A stretch of 64,000 nt of DNA from GCA-003244245 sp036266995 (GTDB lineage: Bacteria; Actinomycetota; Actinomycetes; Mycobacteriales; Pseudonocardiaceae). Below the pieces are notes generated by a model that did not search any database, was not told the DNA's origin, and saw only the letters and a program-made list of their open reading frames with translations. A program made the position numbers and the translations under genes. The stretch is from contig DATAWX010000017.1 in assembly GCA_036266995.1 (NCBI GenBank), positions 147,430 through 211,429 on the forward strand. Direction: 5' to 3'. Below, one piece after another: positions 62,924-64,000 of this stretch; position 1 is the stretch's first letter; every line of letters starts with the position of its first letter.

Positions 62924-63333
62924 TCAGTGGGCCACGCCGGCCAGCGCGAAGAACTCCTGCCGGGAGCGGGCGTCTGCACGCAGTAGCCCGTTCAGTGCTG
63001 AGGTCACGGTGCGTGAGCCGGTGGCTCGCACGCCGCGCAGTGACATGCATGGGTGCTCCGCCTCGATCACCACGCCGACTCGCTGGGGTGCTGGATGCTC
63101 CTGCTGCGCGTCGGCGACCTGTTGGGTCGGGCGCTTAAGTCGATGACCCTGGTCAGCTTCGAGAGCCCGAGGATGCGTTCACCGGGCAGGTAACCACTGT
63201 GGGCGATCCCGTGAAAGGGCAGCAGGTGATGCTCGCACAGCGATTGCAGGACTGGAGGGCTTGGGGCGGCGACGCTGGCCCAAGCCCTCCAGCGGTCTGC
63301 GTTCGCAGCGAGGTAAGGAACGCAGGTGGTCAC
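62924..63333 (-). pseudogene. folE: GTP cyclohydrolase I (folE), truncated and frameshifted
   Basis: LQSLCEHHLLPFHGIAHSGY and GERILGLSKLTRVID are the zinc-binding active site of FolE (Cys-x-His-His). After a frameshift near 63130 the C-terminal part follows in another frame: VRATGSRTVTSALNGLLR and RSRQEFFALAGVAH. The N-terminal 60 residues are missing, and the end overlaps the upstream region of the acyltransferase. A remnant of an extra folE. Confidence 0.72.
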
Positions 63334-63350
63334 GGCGCGATCACGCGGTG

Positions 63351-63702
63351 CTAGGACGTGCGCCGCGCGGGCGTGTAGCGGGTGGCCAGCCGGGCCAGCG
63401 CGACCGCGGCGACGAGCAACCCGAAATCACGCAGCGCGATGTCGAAGAAACCCGGGAAGCTCAGCAGGTTGACGATGATCCCGGCCAGCCAGGCGGCCAC
63501 CAGCGGTACCGGGCACGATGTCATCGATCCACGGGGCCAGGTACCCCGGCCAGCGCACCAGAAGGTTGGCGAACTTATCGAGCCCGAACAGGATCGGCGC
63601 GACGGTGAACACCGTGCGCAGCAGCAGGAAGGCCTGATAAGCCGGGTCGGACCGGGCGGCCGGTCGGGCGATGCTCGATGCCGGCACATCAGCTGTGGTC
63701 AT
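63351..63702 (-). pseudogene. Small membrane protein with internal deletion
   Basis: Starts MTTADVPASSIARPAARSDP, then AYQAFLLLRTVFTVAPILFG and VRWPGYLAPWIDDIVPG, and after a frame change WLAGIIVNLLSFPGFFDIAL and RDFGLLVAAVALARLATRYT. Homologues have about 40 more residues between the two parts, so an internal deletion at 63515-63520 shifted the frame. ATG at 63702 after AGAGG. Confidence 0.58.
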
Positions 63703-63711
63703 GAGAACCTC

Positions 63712-63790
63712 TTCTAAAATGATATTTACTATATTTAGAAATCTAACCCTCTCATATATTTTGTCAACAGTAGTTGTTTTTAGAACAACC
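63712..63790. promoter_or_regulatory. Very AT-rich control region upstream of the membrane gene
   Basis: The window's sharpest drop in GC. Contains TTAGA-AA-TCTAA (63735-63746), an inverted repeat, plus ATATTTACTATATT. An operator for an ArsR/MarR-type repressor is likely, controlling the divergent or downstream membrane gene. Interpretation from composition only. Confidence 0.42.
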
Positions 63791-64000
63791 TCACTTGAGC
63801 CGGGTCCCGGTGTCCTGGGTGGCAGTGCTCGGGAAGACACCGCTGGTGGTGTCAGTCGGGAAACTAACCAACAGTCGACGGGTTCCTGATCCTCGCGGCT
63901 TCGTCTGACAACCCCTCCAGCGCCTGGACCAGCCGTTGTTGGCGTGTCCCTACGGCTAAACCGTCGTTGAGCTGATGTCATCTTTGCCGACTGATTCGCT
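63791..64000. other. Window end without a recognised gene
   Basis: The last 210 bases show no family I recognise. An open minus-strand frame runs through but is not coding-like. Confidence 0.3.

Noticed and set aside
63427..63981. Minus-strand frame at the window end as a gene
   Set aside because: Its upstream half crosses the AT-rich control region and has no coding character.

Overview
High-GC DNA from an actinomycete. The chromosomal backbone is recognisable: infA-rpmJ-rpsM-rpsK-rpsD-rpoA-rplQ-truA; groEL with two CIRCE operators; moeA-psd-pssA; and a Cdc48-like AAA ATPase. The groEL/moeA/psd/pssA/AAA block has the same gene content as the M. tuberculosis groEL2-moeA2-psd-pssA-Rv0435c neighbourhood. 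ESX-type EccB/EccE genes, Ku, an XRE/DUF397 pair and a DUF222 HNH relic also fit a Pseudonocardiales- or Mycobacteriales-like organism. I cannot name the species.

Layout. 1-6.4 kb: ArsR and DinB genes, an eccB stump divergent from eccE, a coiled-coil protein, Ku, an acyl-CoA dehydrogenase fragment and a VOC protein. 6.44-15.0 kb: a DUF1697 gene split in two by an island of about 8 kb. The island carries a broken integrase, terminase and HNH relics of a prophage, a HEPN-like protein, a two-gene low-GC unit, a string of overlapping tiny genes, and an XRE/DUF397 regulatory pair. 15.0-18.7 kb: a split transketolase, then a gene-poor stretch with relics. 18.7-23.3 kb: truA and the ribosomal operon on the minus strand. 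23.6-26.9 kb: RidA, XdhC, a MocA-like protein and a MOSC protein (molybdenum cofactor theme). 26.9-34.3 kb: an exported esterase, a PadR regulator, a phosphatase lipoprotein, an ABC substrate-binding lipoprotein, an APC permease and LtrA. 34.3-39.5 kb: groEL, moeA, psd, pssA.

40.4-48.6 kb is the most interesting locus. It is a nitrilase-associated Nit1C-type cluster, all on one strand: FAD oxidoreductase, amidohydrolase, MSMEG_0572-type nitrogen-starvation protein, radical SAM protein, GNAT-AIR-synthase fusion, nitrilase, a second nitrilase paralogue, and a glycosyltransferase. The second nitrilase has lost the catalytic Cys (now Asp) and the Glu (now Asp), so it looks like a pseudoenzyme kept next to its active sibling. 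The cluster sits between pssA and the AAA ATPase, which are adjacent in M. tuberculosis.

48.6-64 kb: AAA ATPase, cupin and HAD genes flanked by long hairpin repeats, two SIS-domain genes, an aconitase relic, and an overlapping regulator/membrane protein/truncated haemoglobin operon with a decayed second copy nearby. It ends with ctaD and a run of frameshifted genes (phospholipase-like, folE, a small membrane protein) around an intact condensation-type acyltransferase. Pseudogenes and dispersed perfect hairpins are unusually common across the window, suggesting a genome undergoing decay or rearrangement, though some single frameshifts could be sequencing errors.
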